Source: an uncultured Clostridia bacterium
GTDB lineage: Bacteria > Bacillota > Clostridia > Oscillospirales > Butyricicoccaceae
DNA length: 44,832 nt
Reading direction: 5' to 3'
Assembly: GCA_944375715.1 (NCBI GenBank)
Contig: CALWAP010000013.1
Span: 1-44,832 of the forward strand
Positions 6,875-15,363 of the stretch are shown here, piece after piece. Position 1 is the first letter of the stretch. Each line of letters opens with the position of its first letter. Made by a program: the position numbers and the translations under genes. The notes under the pieces are model-generated. The model was not told the DNA's origin and did not search any database. It worked only from the letters and a program-made list of their open reading frames with translations.

Positions 6875-8530
6875 ATGTTAAGGGCAACCGACAAAATCAC
6901 AGCGCTTTATTGCAGACTGTCCGTGGAGGACACCAAAGAAAAAGGCGGCAAGGATGACCCGTCGAACTCCATCCAGCATCAGCAGATTATGTTAATGGAG
7001 TATGCAAAATCTCTGCACTTTCCGAACCCGACGTTCTTTATTGATGATGGGTACAGCGGCGTGGATTTTTCCAACCGCCCCGGCTTTCAGAAGATGCTTG
7101 CGGAAATTGAAGCCGGTCATGTGGAAGTGGTGATTACGAAAGACCTTTCAAGACTCGGTCGTAATTCCTCGCTGACAGGGCTTTATATCAACTACACGTT
7201 TCCTCAGTACGGCGTGCGGTATATTGCCATCAACGACCACTTCGACACCATTGACCCCAACAGCACCGACAGCGACATGGCAGGTATCAAGAACTGGTTC
7301 AATGAGTGGTATTCCAAGGATACCAGCCGCAAAATCCGTGCCGTCAACAAAGCGAAGGGTGAGCGTGGAGAGCGCTTGACCACCAACGTTCCCTACGGCT
7401 ATAAACGTGACTCTGACGATCCTAAGAAATGGGTGATTGACGAGGAATCTGCACAGGTCGTCAAGCGGATCTTTGCGCTCTGCATGGAGGGAAAAGGGCC
7501 GAGCCAGATCGCCGCCTTGCTGGAAAAGGAAAAGGTGCTGAATCCCACCGCCTATAAACAGCGGGAGGGCAGAAAAACACCGCATCAGACCCCGGAGAAC
7601 GAGTATCGCTGGCACGAAAGCACCGTTGCTTACATCCTCGAATACATGGAGTACACGGGCTGCACGGTCAATTTCAAGACCTACACCAACTCCATTTGGG
7701 ACAAGAAGCAACGGGAAAATCCAATGGAAAATCGCAAGATTTTCTATAACACCCACCCGGCGATCATCTCTCTGGAAGTCTTTGATAAGGTGCAGGAGAT
7801 TCGGCAGCAGCGGCACCGCAGAACGGCAACGGGCAAGAGCAATATGTTCTCCGGTCTGGTGTTCTGCAACGACTGCAAGCAGAAGCTCTACTACTCCACC
7901 ACCAGCTATTTTGAAAAGCGGCAGGACTTCTTCATCTGCTCCACCCATCGTGTCACCAAGGACAAGTGCAGCGGACATTATATCCGTGCCGTTGTGCTGG
8001 AACAGATCGTCTGGAAGCATATTCAGGAGGTCATATCGGTAGTCACTCGCTACGAGGCCTATTTCCGTTCCGAGATGGAGCAAAAACTCTGTATACAGAG
8101 CGAGGAATCGCTGCGGCTGTATCAAAAGCGGCTGGCACAGGCTGAGAAGCGAATCGGCGAGCTTGACCGTCTTTTCATCCGCATTTATGAGGACAATGTA
8201 GCCGGACGGCTGGACGATGAGCGCTTTGCCATGATGAGCAAGAACTATACCGAGGAACAGAAAGACCTCAAAGCCGAGGTCAAGAATCTGCAACAGCAAA
8301 TCCATGAACAGGAACAACAGGCAGAGAATATAGAGCAGTTTGTTCAGCGGGTAAAGAGGAACAGTACCCTCACGGAACTGACGCCCTATGCCCTCAGAGA
8401 GCTTGTCAAGGCGGTCTATGTGGAAGCACCTGACAAGTCCAGCGGCAAGCGCAGGCAGAAGGTACATATCGAGTACGACCTTGTGGGCTACATTCCCGTG
8501 GATGAGCTGCTAAAAGCGGAACAGGCATGA
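6875..8530 (+). CDS. Large serine recombinase (TndX/Tn4451-like resolvase family)
   Basis: 551 residues from ATG 6875, preceded by AAAGGAGG at 8 bases. An in-frame ATG at 6794, also with a GGAGG site, would add 27 residues and cannot be excluded. The resolvase domain (about 8-160) has the catalytic serine in YCRLS (Ser16) and the KDLSRLGRN arginine region. A recombinase domain follows, then a zinc ribbon (CNDC near 331 with a later C...C pair), a long coiled coil (about 405-490) and a C-terminal DUF4368-like segment ending DLVGYIP. It catalyses integration and excision between short att sites through a 5'-phosphoserine intermediate. Its end position beside feo suggests it moves this element. 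Confidence 0.9.
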   Translation: MLRATDKITALYCRLSVEDTKEKGGKDDPSNSIQHQQIMLMEYAKSLHFPNPTFFIDDGYSGVDFSNRPGFQKMLAEIEAGHVEVVITKDLSRLGRNSSLTGLYINYTFPQYGVRYIAINDHFDTIDPNSTDSDMAGIKNWFNEWYSKDTSRKIRAVNKAKGERGERLTTNVPYGYKRDSDDPKKWVIDEESAQVVKRIFALCMEGKGPSQIAALLEKEKVLNPTAYKQREGRKTPHQTPENEYRWHESTVAYILEYMEYTGCTVNFKTYTNSIWDKKQRENPMENRKIFYNTHPAIISLEVFDKVQEIRQQRHRRTATGKSNMFSGLVFCNDCKQKLYYSTTSYFEKRQDFFICSTHRVTKDKCSGHYIRAVVLEQIVWKHIQEVISVVTRYEAYFRSEMEQKLCIQSEESLRLYQKRLAQAEKRIGELDRLFIRIYEDNVAGRLDDERFAMMSKNYTEEQKDLKAEVKNLQQQIHEQEQQAENIEQFVQRVKRNSTLTELTPYALRELVKAVYVEAPDKSSGKRRQKVHIEYDLVGYIPVDELLKAEQA

Positions 8531-8549
8531 CCGAAATCATGCCTGTTCC
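8518..8549 (+). terminator. Perfect 13-bp stem-loop overlapping the recombinase stop codon
   Basis: GGAACAGGCATGA (8518-8530) pairs exactly with TCATGCCTGTTCC (8537-8549) around a CCGAAA loop. The left arm contains the last codons and the TGA. The 3' flank is AT-rich but has no clean T-run, so it may be a weak terminator or a 3'-end stabiliser, or lie within the element end. Confidence 0.55.
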
Positions 8550-8606
8550 AAGAAATTTGATTTTACTGTCTTACCAGCAGAGGGCTTTTCCGCTCCTTTT
8601 TTTGAT

Positions 8607-8825
8607 TTATTGTCTGGCTGTATGGCAGGAACAAGTGGACCTTTTTCCGTCTTCTTCCAGACAGCTGGTATGTTGACAACAATGGTTTTTGCTTTTCGAT
8701 GCGCAGCTGCCGCTTAAGGGGCAGCCTATGCACTTTGCGCCGCTGCGTTTGGCTTTGATCACATATCTGCCTGCCGCGGCAATCATAAATATTAATATAA
8801 AGGCTAAAATAAGGTTTTCAGTCAT
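8607..8825 (-). CDS. FeoB-associated Cys-rich membrane protein
   Basis: 72 residues. A single N-terminal membrane helix (LILAFILIFMIAAAGRYVI) is followed by a cytosolic Cys-rich tail: CIGCPLSGSC, HCCQHTSC and CSC. It lies 24 bases downstream of feoB in the same direction and is the last gene of the locus. Small proteins of this form (PF12669-type) regularly accompany FeoB in Firmicutes and are thought to help ferrous iron transport, perhaps as an iron-binding partner like FeoC. The AAAGGAA site is modest. The mobile element ends just beyond its stop. Confidence 0.85.
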   Translation of the reverse strand: MTENLILAFILIFMIAAAGRYVIKAKRSGAKCIGCPLSGSCASKSKNHCCQHTSCLEEDGKRSTCSCHTARQ

Positions 8826-8849
8826 GGCAGATATTTCCTTTCGCTAAAA

Positions 8850-10853
8850 TCAGTCGGTAGCGTTTAAAGCATATTCGGCGGCCACTTCGCGCTCTGCTTT
8901 CTTTATGAGATGGATAATAAATGCGGCAATGGCCAGCACTGCGGCAAGGCCGGGAATAAATCCTGTGCCAACGCTGCCGGTTGTGATAAGGGTGCCTATC
9001 TGGTATACGAGGAAGGCCACCGTATATCCTGTGGCAAGCTGGAGCCCTATGCCGCCAAAGAGCCATTTTTTATCTTTTATCTCTGAGTTCATCGCTCCGA
9101 TAGCGGCAAAGCAGGGAGGAGTAAAGAGGTTGAACATCAGGTAGGCCAAAGCGGCGACCTTGGTAAGGCCGAATATGGCGGCAACCTCCTCGGCGCCGTG
9201 TACCAAAACAAGTTCGTCAACATCGATGAAATTGGTTATGCCGTAAACTACAGCCAATGTTCCGACAACATTTTCTTTTGCGATGAAGCCGGTAACGGCC
9301 GCTGCGGCCAGCTGCCATACGCCGAAGCCAAGGGGGATCAGGATTATGGCAAAGGGGGAAGCGATAGAAGCGAGAATAGAAGTGCTTTCCATACCTTCTT
9401 CAACAAGCTCAAAGCGAAGGTTAAAGCTCTGCATGATTTGAACAGCTGTATTGCACAGAAGGATTATGGTGCCTGCCTTTACAATGTAGGCCCAGCCGCG
9501 GGAGCACATTGCAAGGAAAGCCCTTTTGAAGCTTGGGAACTTATATTCGGGCAGCTCGATGATAAAGAACGATTTGCGGTTTTTGTAGCCAGCTATCTTG
9601 TTGACCAGCAAAGCGCCGAAGAAAATCAGGGCAATGCCGGCAAAATACATCAATGTACCTACCCATGAAGCATCGGCAAAGAATACTCCTGCAAAAAGGG
9701 CAATGACGGGCAGCTTGGCGCCGCAGGGCATGAAGGGGGACAAGATGGCTGTTGCCTTTCTTTCACGCTCGTTGCGTATTGTGCGGCAGGCCATGATACC
9801 GGGGATGGCGCAGCCCGTAGTTATGACAAAAGGAATAACCGATTTGCCCGAAAGGCCGACCTTTTTGAATATCGGGTCAAGAACGACGCTGACACGGGCC
9901 ATATAACCGCAGTCTTCCAAAAGCGAAATAAGAAAGTACATGACCATGACCAGCGGAAGAAAACCGACAACAGCGCCGACGCCTCCGATAATGCCGTCTA
10001 CCAAAAGGGCTTTCAGTAAGGGCGAACTGTTTTCAAACATACCTCCCGCCCAAGCCTGGAAGCTTTCTATCCAGCCGACAAGCGTATCAGCCAGCAGAGG
10101 CCCGAGTTTTGCCTGGGAAATGTCGAAGACCAGGAACATTACTGCGGCAAATATTGGGATCCCTATGAATTTATTAGTAAGAATGGCATCTATTTTGTCC
10201 TGGGAGTTTTTTTCACGGGTCAGGACTTTCCTCTGCTCCACCTGATCCACTATTTTATTGACAAACTCAAAACGCCTGCGGTCGGCAGCTTCTACCTGGG
10301 CTTTGTCGTTTAGAGCTATGCCCTGCTGGACATAGGGAGCTTTTTGCCCTTTGCCGTATAACCCGGCCGCCGCTTTTATAACTTCAGAAAGGCCGTTTTG
10401 GCTTGAAGCTGTGGAAACGGTGCATATTACGGGGCACCCCAAAAGGGAGGAGAGGGCGGAAGTGTCGATTTTTGTCCCTTTTTTTTCGTTTATATCACTT
10501 TTGTTAAGGGCTACTACAACGGGTATGCCCAATTCCAGAAGCTGTGTTGTGAAGAAAAGGCTGCGGCTTAGGTTTGTGGCATCGACAATATTTATTATTG
10601 CATCGGGATGCTCATTTTTCACATAGGTGCTGGTTATGCTCTCTTCAGAGGTGAAGGGAGACATTGAATAGGCCCCCGGCAGGTCTACGGCAATAAGTTC
10701 GCCTGGACCGTCATAATAGTTTTTCTTAATGGGGCTTTCTTTTTTCTCAACGGTAACGCCGGCCCAATTGCCTATGCGTTCATTCCTGCCGGTCAGCGCG
10801 TTATACATTGTGGTTTTTCCGCTGTTGGGGTTGCCGGTCAGAGCAATTCTCAT
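8850..10853 (-). CDS. feoB: Ferrous iron transporter FeoB
   Basis: 667 residues. The N-terminal G domain has G1 GNPNSGKT (7-14), the G3 motif DLPG (57-60) and G4 NKSD (about 116-119), followed by a helical spacer. The membrane part contains the two Gate-type regions (GCAIPGIMACRT, and a later pore segment FTPPCFAAIGAM). It imports Fe(II) across the cytoplasmic membrane using nucleotide hydrolysis. The start has AAGGAGG upstream. It is separated from feoA by 102 bases containing its own iron-box candidate (10904-10921), so it may be transcribed both with feoA and on its own. Confidence 0.96.
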   Translation of the reverse strand: MRIALTGNPNSGKTTMYNALTGRNERIGNWAGVTVEKKESPIKKNYYDGPGELIAVDLPGAYSMSPFTSEESITSTYVKNEHPDAIINIVDATNLSRSLFFTTQLLELGIPVVVALNKSDINEKKGTKIDTSALSSLLGCPVICTVSTASSQNGLSEVIKAAAGLYGKGQKAPYVQQGIALNDKAQVEAADRRRFEFVNKIVDQVEQRKVLTREKNSQDKIDAILTNKFIGIPIFAAVMFLVFDISQAKLGPLLADTLVGWIESFQAWAGGMFENSSPLLKALLVDGIIGGVGAVVGFLPLVMVMYFLISLLEDCGYMARVSVVLDPIFKKVGLSGKSVIPFVITTGCAIPGIMACRTIRNERERKATAILSPFMPCGAKLPVIALFAGVFFADASWVGTLMYFAGIALIFFGALLVNKIAGYKNRKSFFIIELPEYKFPSFKRAFLAMCSRGWAYIVKAGTIILLCNTAVQIMQSFNLRFELVEEGMESTSILASIASPFAIILIPLGFGVWQLAAAAVTGFIAKENVVGTLAVVYGITNFIDVDELVLVHGAEEVAAIFGLTKVAALAYLMFNLFTPPCFAAIGAMNSEIKDKKWLFGGIGLQLATGYTVAFLVYQIGTLITTGSVGTGFIPGLAAVLAIAAFIIHLIKKAEREVAAEYALNATD

Positions 10854-10903
10854 ACTAAATCCTCCTTATGCTGCGCAGTAAGACAGTTTAATGCGCTTGA
10901 TAT

Positions 10904-10921
10904 AGTTAGGTTAAGCTAACT
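10904..10921. promoter_or_regulatory. DtxR-type iron-box candidate upstream of feoB
   Basis: AGTTAGGTTAAGCTAACT is an 18-bp near-palindrome (16 of 18 symmetric) close to the TTAGGTTAGCCTAA-type sites bound by DtxR/IdeR-family iron repressors. It lies 51 bases before the feoB start. Confidence 0.6.
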
Positions 10922-10955
10922 CAAAGGGAAAAATATCGGCATGCAGTCATCTGAT

Positions 10956-11168
10956 TTAAATCAGGATGGCTGATGCCAGCTGGGTGTCTATATTATACCT
11001 TGCGTCTTTGATGGAAACGACACAGCCGCCTTTAAGATGGGAGATAACGGTGATGGGCTCGCCTCTGTAACAACCCAAAGAAAACAGAAAGGCATTTAAC
11101 TCCTCGTCATTTGTCGAAATATCCTTAATAATATATTCCTTTCCTTCAGCAGCTTGGGATAACGTCAT
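10956..11168 (-). CDS. feoA: FeoA, SH3-like ferrous iron transport accessory protein
   Basis: 70 residues, the usual length for stand-alone FeoA. Features are LSQAAEGKEYIIKDI, then LFSLGCYRGEPITVI and GGCVVSIKDARYNID, which give the small beta-barrel FeoA/DtxR-C fold. It is thought to bind and modulate FeoB at the membrane. It is first in the feo locus, with a GGAGGTT site and a consensus promoter (11216-11244) carrying an iron box over the transcription start region. Confidence 0.92.
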   Translation of the reverse strand: MTLSQAAEGKEYIIKDISTNDEELNAFLFSLGCYRGEPITVISHLKGGCVVSIKDARYNIDTQLASAILI

Positions 11169-11191
11169 GTCAGAACCTCCTTTCGCGATGA

Positions 11192-11207
11192 GTTAGTTTA
11201 AGCTAAC
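11192..11207. promoter_or_regulatory. DtxR-type iron-box candidate upstream of feoA
   Basis: GTTAGTTTAAGCTAAC is a 16-bp near-palindrome sharing the TTAG...CTAA outline with the box at 10904. It sits just downstream of the -10 element and 24 bases before feoA, where a bound repressor would block transcription. A further symmetric TTAGCG-AC-CGCTAA lies at 11298-11311. Confidence 0.6.
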
Positions 11208-11215
11208 ATGCTGAC

Positions 11216-11244
11216 AATATACCACTTAAAAAGTTCCTTGTCAA
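11216..11244 (-). promoter_or_regulatory. feoA promoter
   Basis: On the minus strand TTGACA (11244-11239) and TATATT (11221-11216) are separated by 17 bases. The iron box at 11192-11207 covers the expected start site. The 302-base gap to the ktr genes otherwise holds only the ktr promoter. Confidence 0.7.
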
Positions 11245-11403
11245 TTACTTTTTGTACTTAGGCAAGGGTGAGAAAGAAGTTATCATGTCATTGAATATTA
11301 GCGACCGCTAACTACAATGTAAATATATCATACCATTCAGTATATGTCAATCCCGGTTTGTCTTTAAAGGGAAGTGTTTATCAATGTCTGCAGTTATGCT
11401 CCG

Positions 11404-11432
11404 CTTGAAAGTTAAAAGACGCTATGATATAC
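11404..11432 (+). promoter_or_regulatory. Promoter for the ktrB-ktrA run
   Basis: TTGAAA (11404-11409) and TATACT (11427-11432) have a 17-base spacer and lie 38 bases before the ktrB start. Confidence 0.6.
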
Positions 11433-11470
11433 TTTAAGCCGCAGTAAATCAGAAATAAAAGAGGACGCAA

Positions 11471-12840
11471 ATGGTATTTTCCTTGAAAACAAGCGGCAGA
11501 AAGTTTCGACTGAAAAGCAGAATACTTACAATAACCCAGGCCTTTGCTGCTGCCGTGGTGATAGGCACATTGCTTCTGATGCTTCCTGTATCAAAAAGCG
11601 GGGAGGGAAGTGCGGAGCCGCTTACAGCTCTTTTTACGGCGACATCTGCTGTGTGTGTTACAGGGCTTACAGTAGTGGATACGGCTACATATTGGACCTT
11701 TTTCGGCAGATGCGTTATACTGCTTCTTATCCAGACAGGCGGGCTGGGTGTCATGATGATAGGTGCTTTGGTGGCTTTGGCTGTGGGAAGAAGGATCACG
11801 GTAGGCCAGCGGCTTCTTATAAGCACATCTTTAAATCTTGATGATATATCGGGTATAATAAGGCTGGCCAAAAGGATACTTGCAGGCACTGCGTTTTTTG
11901 AAGGGATGGGAGCTTTGGTGCTGACGCTGCGGTTTGCAAATGAGTACGGGTTGGCAAAGGCAGCCGAAAGGGGAATATTCCTGTCCGTATCGGCTTTCTG
12001 TAATGCAGGTTTTGACAATCTTGGTAAAGGAGGGGCATTTGCCTCCGTAATACCGTATAAAAGCGACCCTGCTGTGCTTTTGACGCTGTCTGCGCTTGTG
12101 ATAACAGGGGGCATTGGATTTTATGTCTGGAACGATCTGGCTGAAATGAGCAAAGGGCATAAAAGGACGCTTAGCCTGCACACCAAAATCGTTCTCTGTA
12201 CAACGGCGGTGCTTTTGGCAGTTGGGACCGTGGGGTTTTTCTTTTTTGAAAGTGACGGCGTGATGGCAGGCGAGAGCTTTATGCAGCGGCTTCTTCAGTC
12301 GTTTTTTCAGGCTGTTACTGTAAGGACTGCGGGGTTTGACCATGTGGGACAGGGAGAGCTCGCTTCGACGTCCAAGGCCCTTTCGGTCCTGCTTATGCTG
12401 ATAGGCGGATCGCCGGGATCGACGGCCGGTGGAATAAAGACGACCACAGCGGCTGTGCTGGCCATGGCGGCCATAAATGCTTTACGGGGTAAAAAAAGCT
12501 GGAGGCTTACGGAAGGACTATACCTCAGAAGGCCGTTTATGATGCCAATTGTCTTTTTATTCTGGCAGGTATGGCGGCTATTACAGGAGCGTTTGCCTTG
12601 GCGGCGTTGGAAAGAGTTGCGTTTGGGGATGCTTTTTTTGAAACAATATCGGCCATCGCCACTGTGGGGCTGAGCGTTGGGATTACCCCTTCTTTAGGTG
12701 CGGCATCGAGGCTGCTTCTGTCATTTCTGATGTTTCTCGGAAGGGTGGGAATAGTGACGGTCGGCATGGCAGCCCTTACCCGGGGCAGCCGTGATGATAA
12801 TGACATCAGGCTTCCCGACGGCAGGGTGATAATAGGGTAA
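11471..12840 (+). pseudogene. ktrB: KtrB/TrkH-type potassium channel subunit, interrupted by a frameshift
   Basis: The first frame (11471 to about 12556) encodes TrkH pore repeats with selectivity-loop segments TSAVCVTGLT, SAFCNAGFDNLG and AVTVRTAGFDHVG. It then runs out of frame and ends at 12673 in unrelated sequence. The fourth pore loop (ETISAIATVGLSVG) and the last helix (LLSFLMFLGRVGIV) continue in the +1-related frame up to 12840. Restoring one T in the T5 tract at 12554-12558 would give a continuous hydrophobic helix PIVFFILAGMAAITG and a protein of about 456 residues, the normal family length. Both halves are well preserved, so the break is recent, a slippage site or a sequencing error. 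The product would be the K+ channel of the Ktr system with KtrA. Confidence 0.85.
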
Positions 12841-12854
12841 AAGGTGATTCAAAT

Positions 12855-13511
12855 ATGAAAACATTTGTTGTTATAGGTATGGGCAGGTTTGGTTCTACCC
12901 TGGCCTGCCGCTTAGCCGAGCTGGGGCAGGAAGTAATAGCCGTCGACCGCAGTGAAGAAAGAATAAATGAGATAGCCGACAGAGTGACCCACGCCATGGC
13001 GGCTGACATAAAGGACGAGAATGTGCTGAGACGGCTGGGAGTGTCCGAGTGTGACTGCGCGATAGTAGCTTTTGCCAGCAGCCTTCAGGACAATATCCTC
13101 GTTACGCTGCTTTTGAAGGAGCTCGGGGTAAAAAGGGTCATCGCCAAGGCGAGCAATGATATGCATGTCAGGGTGCTTCAAAAGGTGGGAGCCGACCAGA
13201 TAGTTTTCCCTGAAGCCGATATGGGTTCGCGCCTGGCGAAAATCCTTACATCGGGACGTGTAATTGATTATGTTGATATAGGCGGGCATTACAAAGTGGC
13301 GGAAATAAGATGTCCTCTATCCTGGAGGAATAAAACCCTTATGGCCCTTGACCTCAGACGTGGCAGCGGTATAAATGTGCTTCTTATAAAGAATCAGGGA
13401 GGCAAAGGTCCACTTGTCAATCCTACTGCCGATTATGTTATAAAAAAAGACGACATTGCCGTTGTTATGGGCACCGAGGAGGATCTTTCGGCGGTGAGTG
13501 ATGATGATTAG
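12855..13511 (+). CDS. ktrA: KtrA/TrkA potassium uptake regulatory subunit (RCK)
   Basis: 218 residues. The RCK_N Rossmann domain starts at residue 3 with the nucleotide motif GMGRFG (8-13) and an acidic residue after the second strand (VIAVDRSEER). The C-terminal RCK_C domain covers about 135-215. It forms a cytosolic ring that gates the KtrB channel according to ATP/ADP or NAD(H). It lies 14 bases after ktrB and has an AAAGGTGA site. Because it is intact, loss of ktrB would leave it without a partner here. Confidence 0.92.
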   Translation: MKTFVVIGMGRFGSTLACRLAELGQEVIAVDRSEERINEIADRVTHAMAADIKDENVLRRLGVSECDCAIVAFASSLQDNILVTLLLKELGVKRVIAKASNDMHVRVLQKVGADQIVFPEADMGSRLAKILTSGRVIDYVDIGGHYKVAEIRCPLSWRNKTLMALDLRRGSGINVLLIKNQGGKGPLVNPTADYVIKKDDIAVVMGTEEDLSAVSDDD

Positions 13512-14277
13512 GATAACAAGCAGGGAAAATCCTGTTGTAAAGGCCGTGGCCAAGCTTGTCAAGAGCCGGGAGGAACGCAGGGAAAAGGGCCTTTTTGTAT
13601 GTGAGGGCGAAGTCATGTTGAAAGAGGCCGTTTCCGGCGGGGCCGACATTAAAGAGGTATTCATAAGGAAGGGCAAAAGTCCGGACTCCGGGCTTATCCC
13701 TCAAAGTGCTGCCGTTTATGAAGTGGAAGACCATGTCCTTGAGAAAATAAGCGATGTCAAGACTACAAGGGATGTAATCTTTACTTGCGCCATGCCCAAA
13801 GGCGGCAGCCTTTTTGGGGAACGGGTAATCGTTCTGGAAAATGTATCCGACCCGGGAAATGTGGGAACGATAGTGCGCACGTCCGAAGCCTTCGGCATGG
13901 ACTCGGTGGTCTTTCTTGGCAGCTGCGCAGACCTATATTCGCCTAAAACCATAAGGGCCACCATGGGTTCGGTATTCAGGGTAAATGCCGTTTTCATGGA
14001 GGAGGACGAATTCTTTTTAAAGGCACAAGCTATGGGACTTACGGTATTTGCAGCCGCCCTGAGCCCTGGCGCGCAGGAGATATATTCGGTTGACTTGGGC
14101 AAGGCGGCAGTTATGATAGGCAATGAGGCGAACGGGCTTTCGAAAAATGCACTTGACAAGTGCGATAAACATGTTATTATACCAATATCTGGTATACAAT
14201 CCTTGAACGCGGCGGTGGCGGCGTCGGTCTTCATGTATGAGATGGCTGCCTGCCGCAGACGGCAGGTGAAGGTATGA
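13498..14277 (+). CDS. SpoU/TrmH-family RNA 2'-O-methyltransferase
   Basis: 259 residues from GTG 13498, overlapping the ktrA end; ATG codons at 13501 and 13504 are alternatives. An N-terminal RNA substrate-binding domain (about 5-95, VKSREERREKGLFVCEG) precedes the knotted SPOUT domain with its three motifs: NVSDPGNVGTIVRTSEAFG, IGNEANGLS and IPISGIQSLNAAVA. It methylates a ribose in rRNA or tRNA using S-adenosylmethionine. The exact target is unknown; this subfamily is often labelled a 23S rRNA methyltransferase. It is joined to dprA by an ATGA overlap. Confidence 0.9.
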   Translation: MMMIRITSRENPVVKAVAKLVKSREERREKGLFVCEGEVMLKEAVSGGADIKEVFIRKGKSPDSGLIPQSAAVYEVEDHVLEKISDVKTTRDVIFTCAMPKGGSLFGERVIVLENVSDPGNVGTIVRTSEAFGMDSVVFLGSCADLYSPKTIRATMGSVFRVNAVFMEEDEFFLKAQAMGLTVFAAALSPGAQEIYSVDLGKAAVMIGNEANGLSKNALDKCDKHVIIPISGIQSLNAAVAASVFMYEMAACRRRQVKV

Positions 14278-15341
14278 CAAAGCAGTACGATATATGGCTT
14301 GCCATGCTGGGGCATATTTCCAAATGGAAAAAAGCGATGCTCCTGAAGGCCTACGGAAGCGGCAGAGGCGTGTATGAAGCCGGGAAAGACGGGGTAAAAA
14401 GGGATTTCCCTGATTTTACGCAAAAGGACATCGAGGCTTTGGAAAATCGTAACCTGGAAGATGCCGCAAGGGTGGAAGAAGCCTGCGCCCGCTGTTCGGC
14501 AAGGGTGATTTCGTATAATGACGGAGATTACCCCGCGCTTTTGAAGGAAATACCCGATCCGCCGACAGTAATCTATGTCAGAGGCAGCCTTCCCGAAGGC
14601 CATAGGTTGCACATAGCTATGGTCGGCAGGAGAAAAGCTTCGGCTGCGGGGATGAAAAATGCGGCTGAGATTGCATACGAACTGTCCAAAAATGGCGTAG
14701 TCATAGTTTCCGGCATGGCCGACGGCATAGACGGCAGCTCGCACAAGGGCGCGTTGGACGGAGGCAGTCCTACAGTTGCTGTTCTTGGAACGGCAATAGA
14801 CAGATGCTATCCCGCAAAACATGCGGGGCTGATGCGTGATATAATTGCAAACGGGGCGGTTATATCGGAATACCCGCCAGGGGTTGCCGCATTTCCGGGT
14901 AATTTCCTTTTGAGAAACAGAATAATAAGCGGCATGAGCCACGGCGTTTTTGTAGTGGAAGCAGGGTTAAAAAGCGGCTCGCTGGTCACTGCAAAAAGGG
15001 CTGTGGAACAAAATCGCGATGTTTTTGCAGCGCCCGGGCCGATAGGAACGGAATACTATGCCGGTACTAATTCCCTTATAAAGGAAGGGGCGTGCATGGC
15101 GACATGCGCCGCGGATATTCTGCGGGAATATCCGGATTTCAGGTTTGAGCGAGCTTCGAAAACAACTGAAAAAAGAAAGCAGGAAGATCCCGTGCTGGCT
15201 GCAATAGGGAAGATCGCTCACTTGGACGATATAGCGGAAAGACTTGATATGGACCCCGGCGAGGCAATGGCCATGCTCACCATGCTGGAAATAGAGGGCA
15301 AGGTACGGCAAAGGCCGGGGAATTATTTTGAAACCATTTAG
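14274..15341 (+). CDS. dprA: DNA-processing protein DprA (Smf)
   Basis: 355 residues. A Rossmann-like core holds the DprA signatures VGRRKASAAG (about 115), VSGMADGIDGSSHKGAL (about 143), AVLGTAIDRCYP and EYPPG. A C-terminal winged-helix segment ends KVRQRPGNYFE. DprA binds incoming single-stranded DNA and loads RecA during transformation. In many clostridia it is kept without a full competence regulon. It overlaps the previous gene by 4 bases and precedes topA, the common Firmicutes order. Confidence 0.95.
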   Translation: MTKQYDIWLAMLGHISKWKKAMLLKAYGSGRGVYEAGKDGVKRDFPDFTQKDIEALENRNLEDAARVEEACARCSARVISYNDGDYPALLKEIPDPPTVIYVRGSLPEGHRLHIAMVGRRKASAAGMKNAAEIAYELSKNGVVIVSGMADGIDGSSHKGALDGGSPTVAVLGTAIDRCYPAKHAGLMRDIIANGAVISEYPPGVAAFPGNFLLRNRIISGMSHGVFVVEAGLKSGSLVTAKRAVEQNRDVFAAPGPIGTEYYAGTNSLIKEGACMATCAADILREYPDFRFERASKTTEKRKQEDPVLAAIGKIAHLDDIAERLDMDPGEAMAMLTMLEIEGKVRQRPGNYFETI

Positions 15342-15363
15342 GTAAAAAGCAAGGCGGAGTGAT

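Larger units (their letters stand above)
1..8606. mobile_element. Right-hand part of an integrative/mobilisable element carrying a defence island
   Basis: The stretch ends with a large serine recombinase (6875-8530) lying immediately beside the conserved feo locus. It contains a hairpin-rich oriT-like region (5989-6351) and holds AT-rich defence genes (61-5952) whose base composition differs from both the recombinase and the chromosomal backbone. Terminal placement of a large serine recombinase next to chromosomal genes is usual for Tn4451/TndX-like elements. The left end lies outside the window, and no relaxase is present in the visible part. The right boundary is probably between the hairpin after the recombinase (8549) and the end of the Cys-rich feo gene (8607), but no att core can be proven from one end alone. 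Confidence 0.6.

Noticed and set aside
7148-8467. A 439-residue minus-strand frame within the serine recombinase
   Set aside because: It is antisense to conserved recombinase domains and has no independent start signal.
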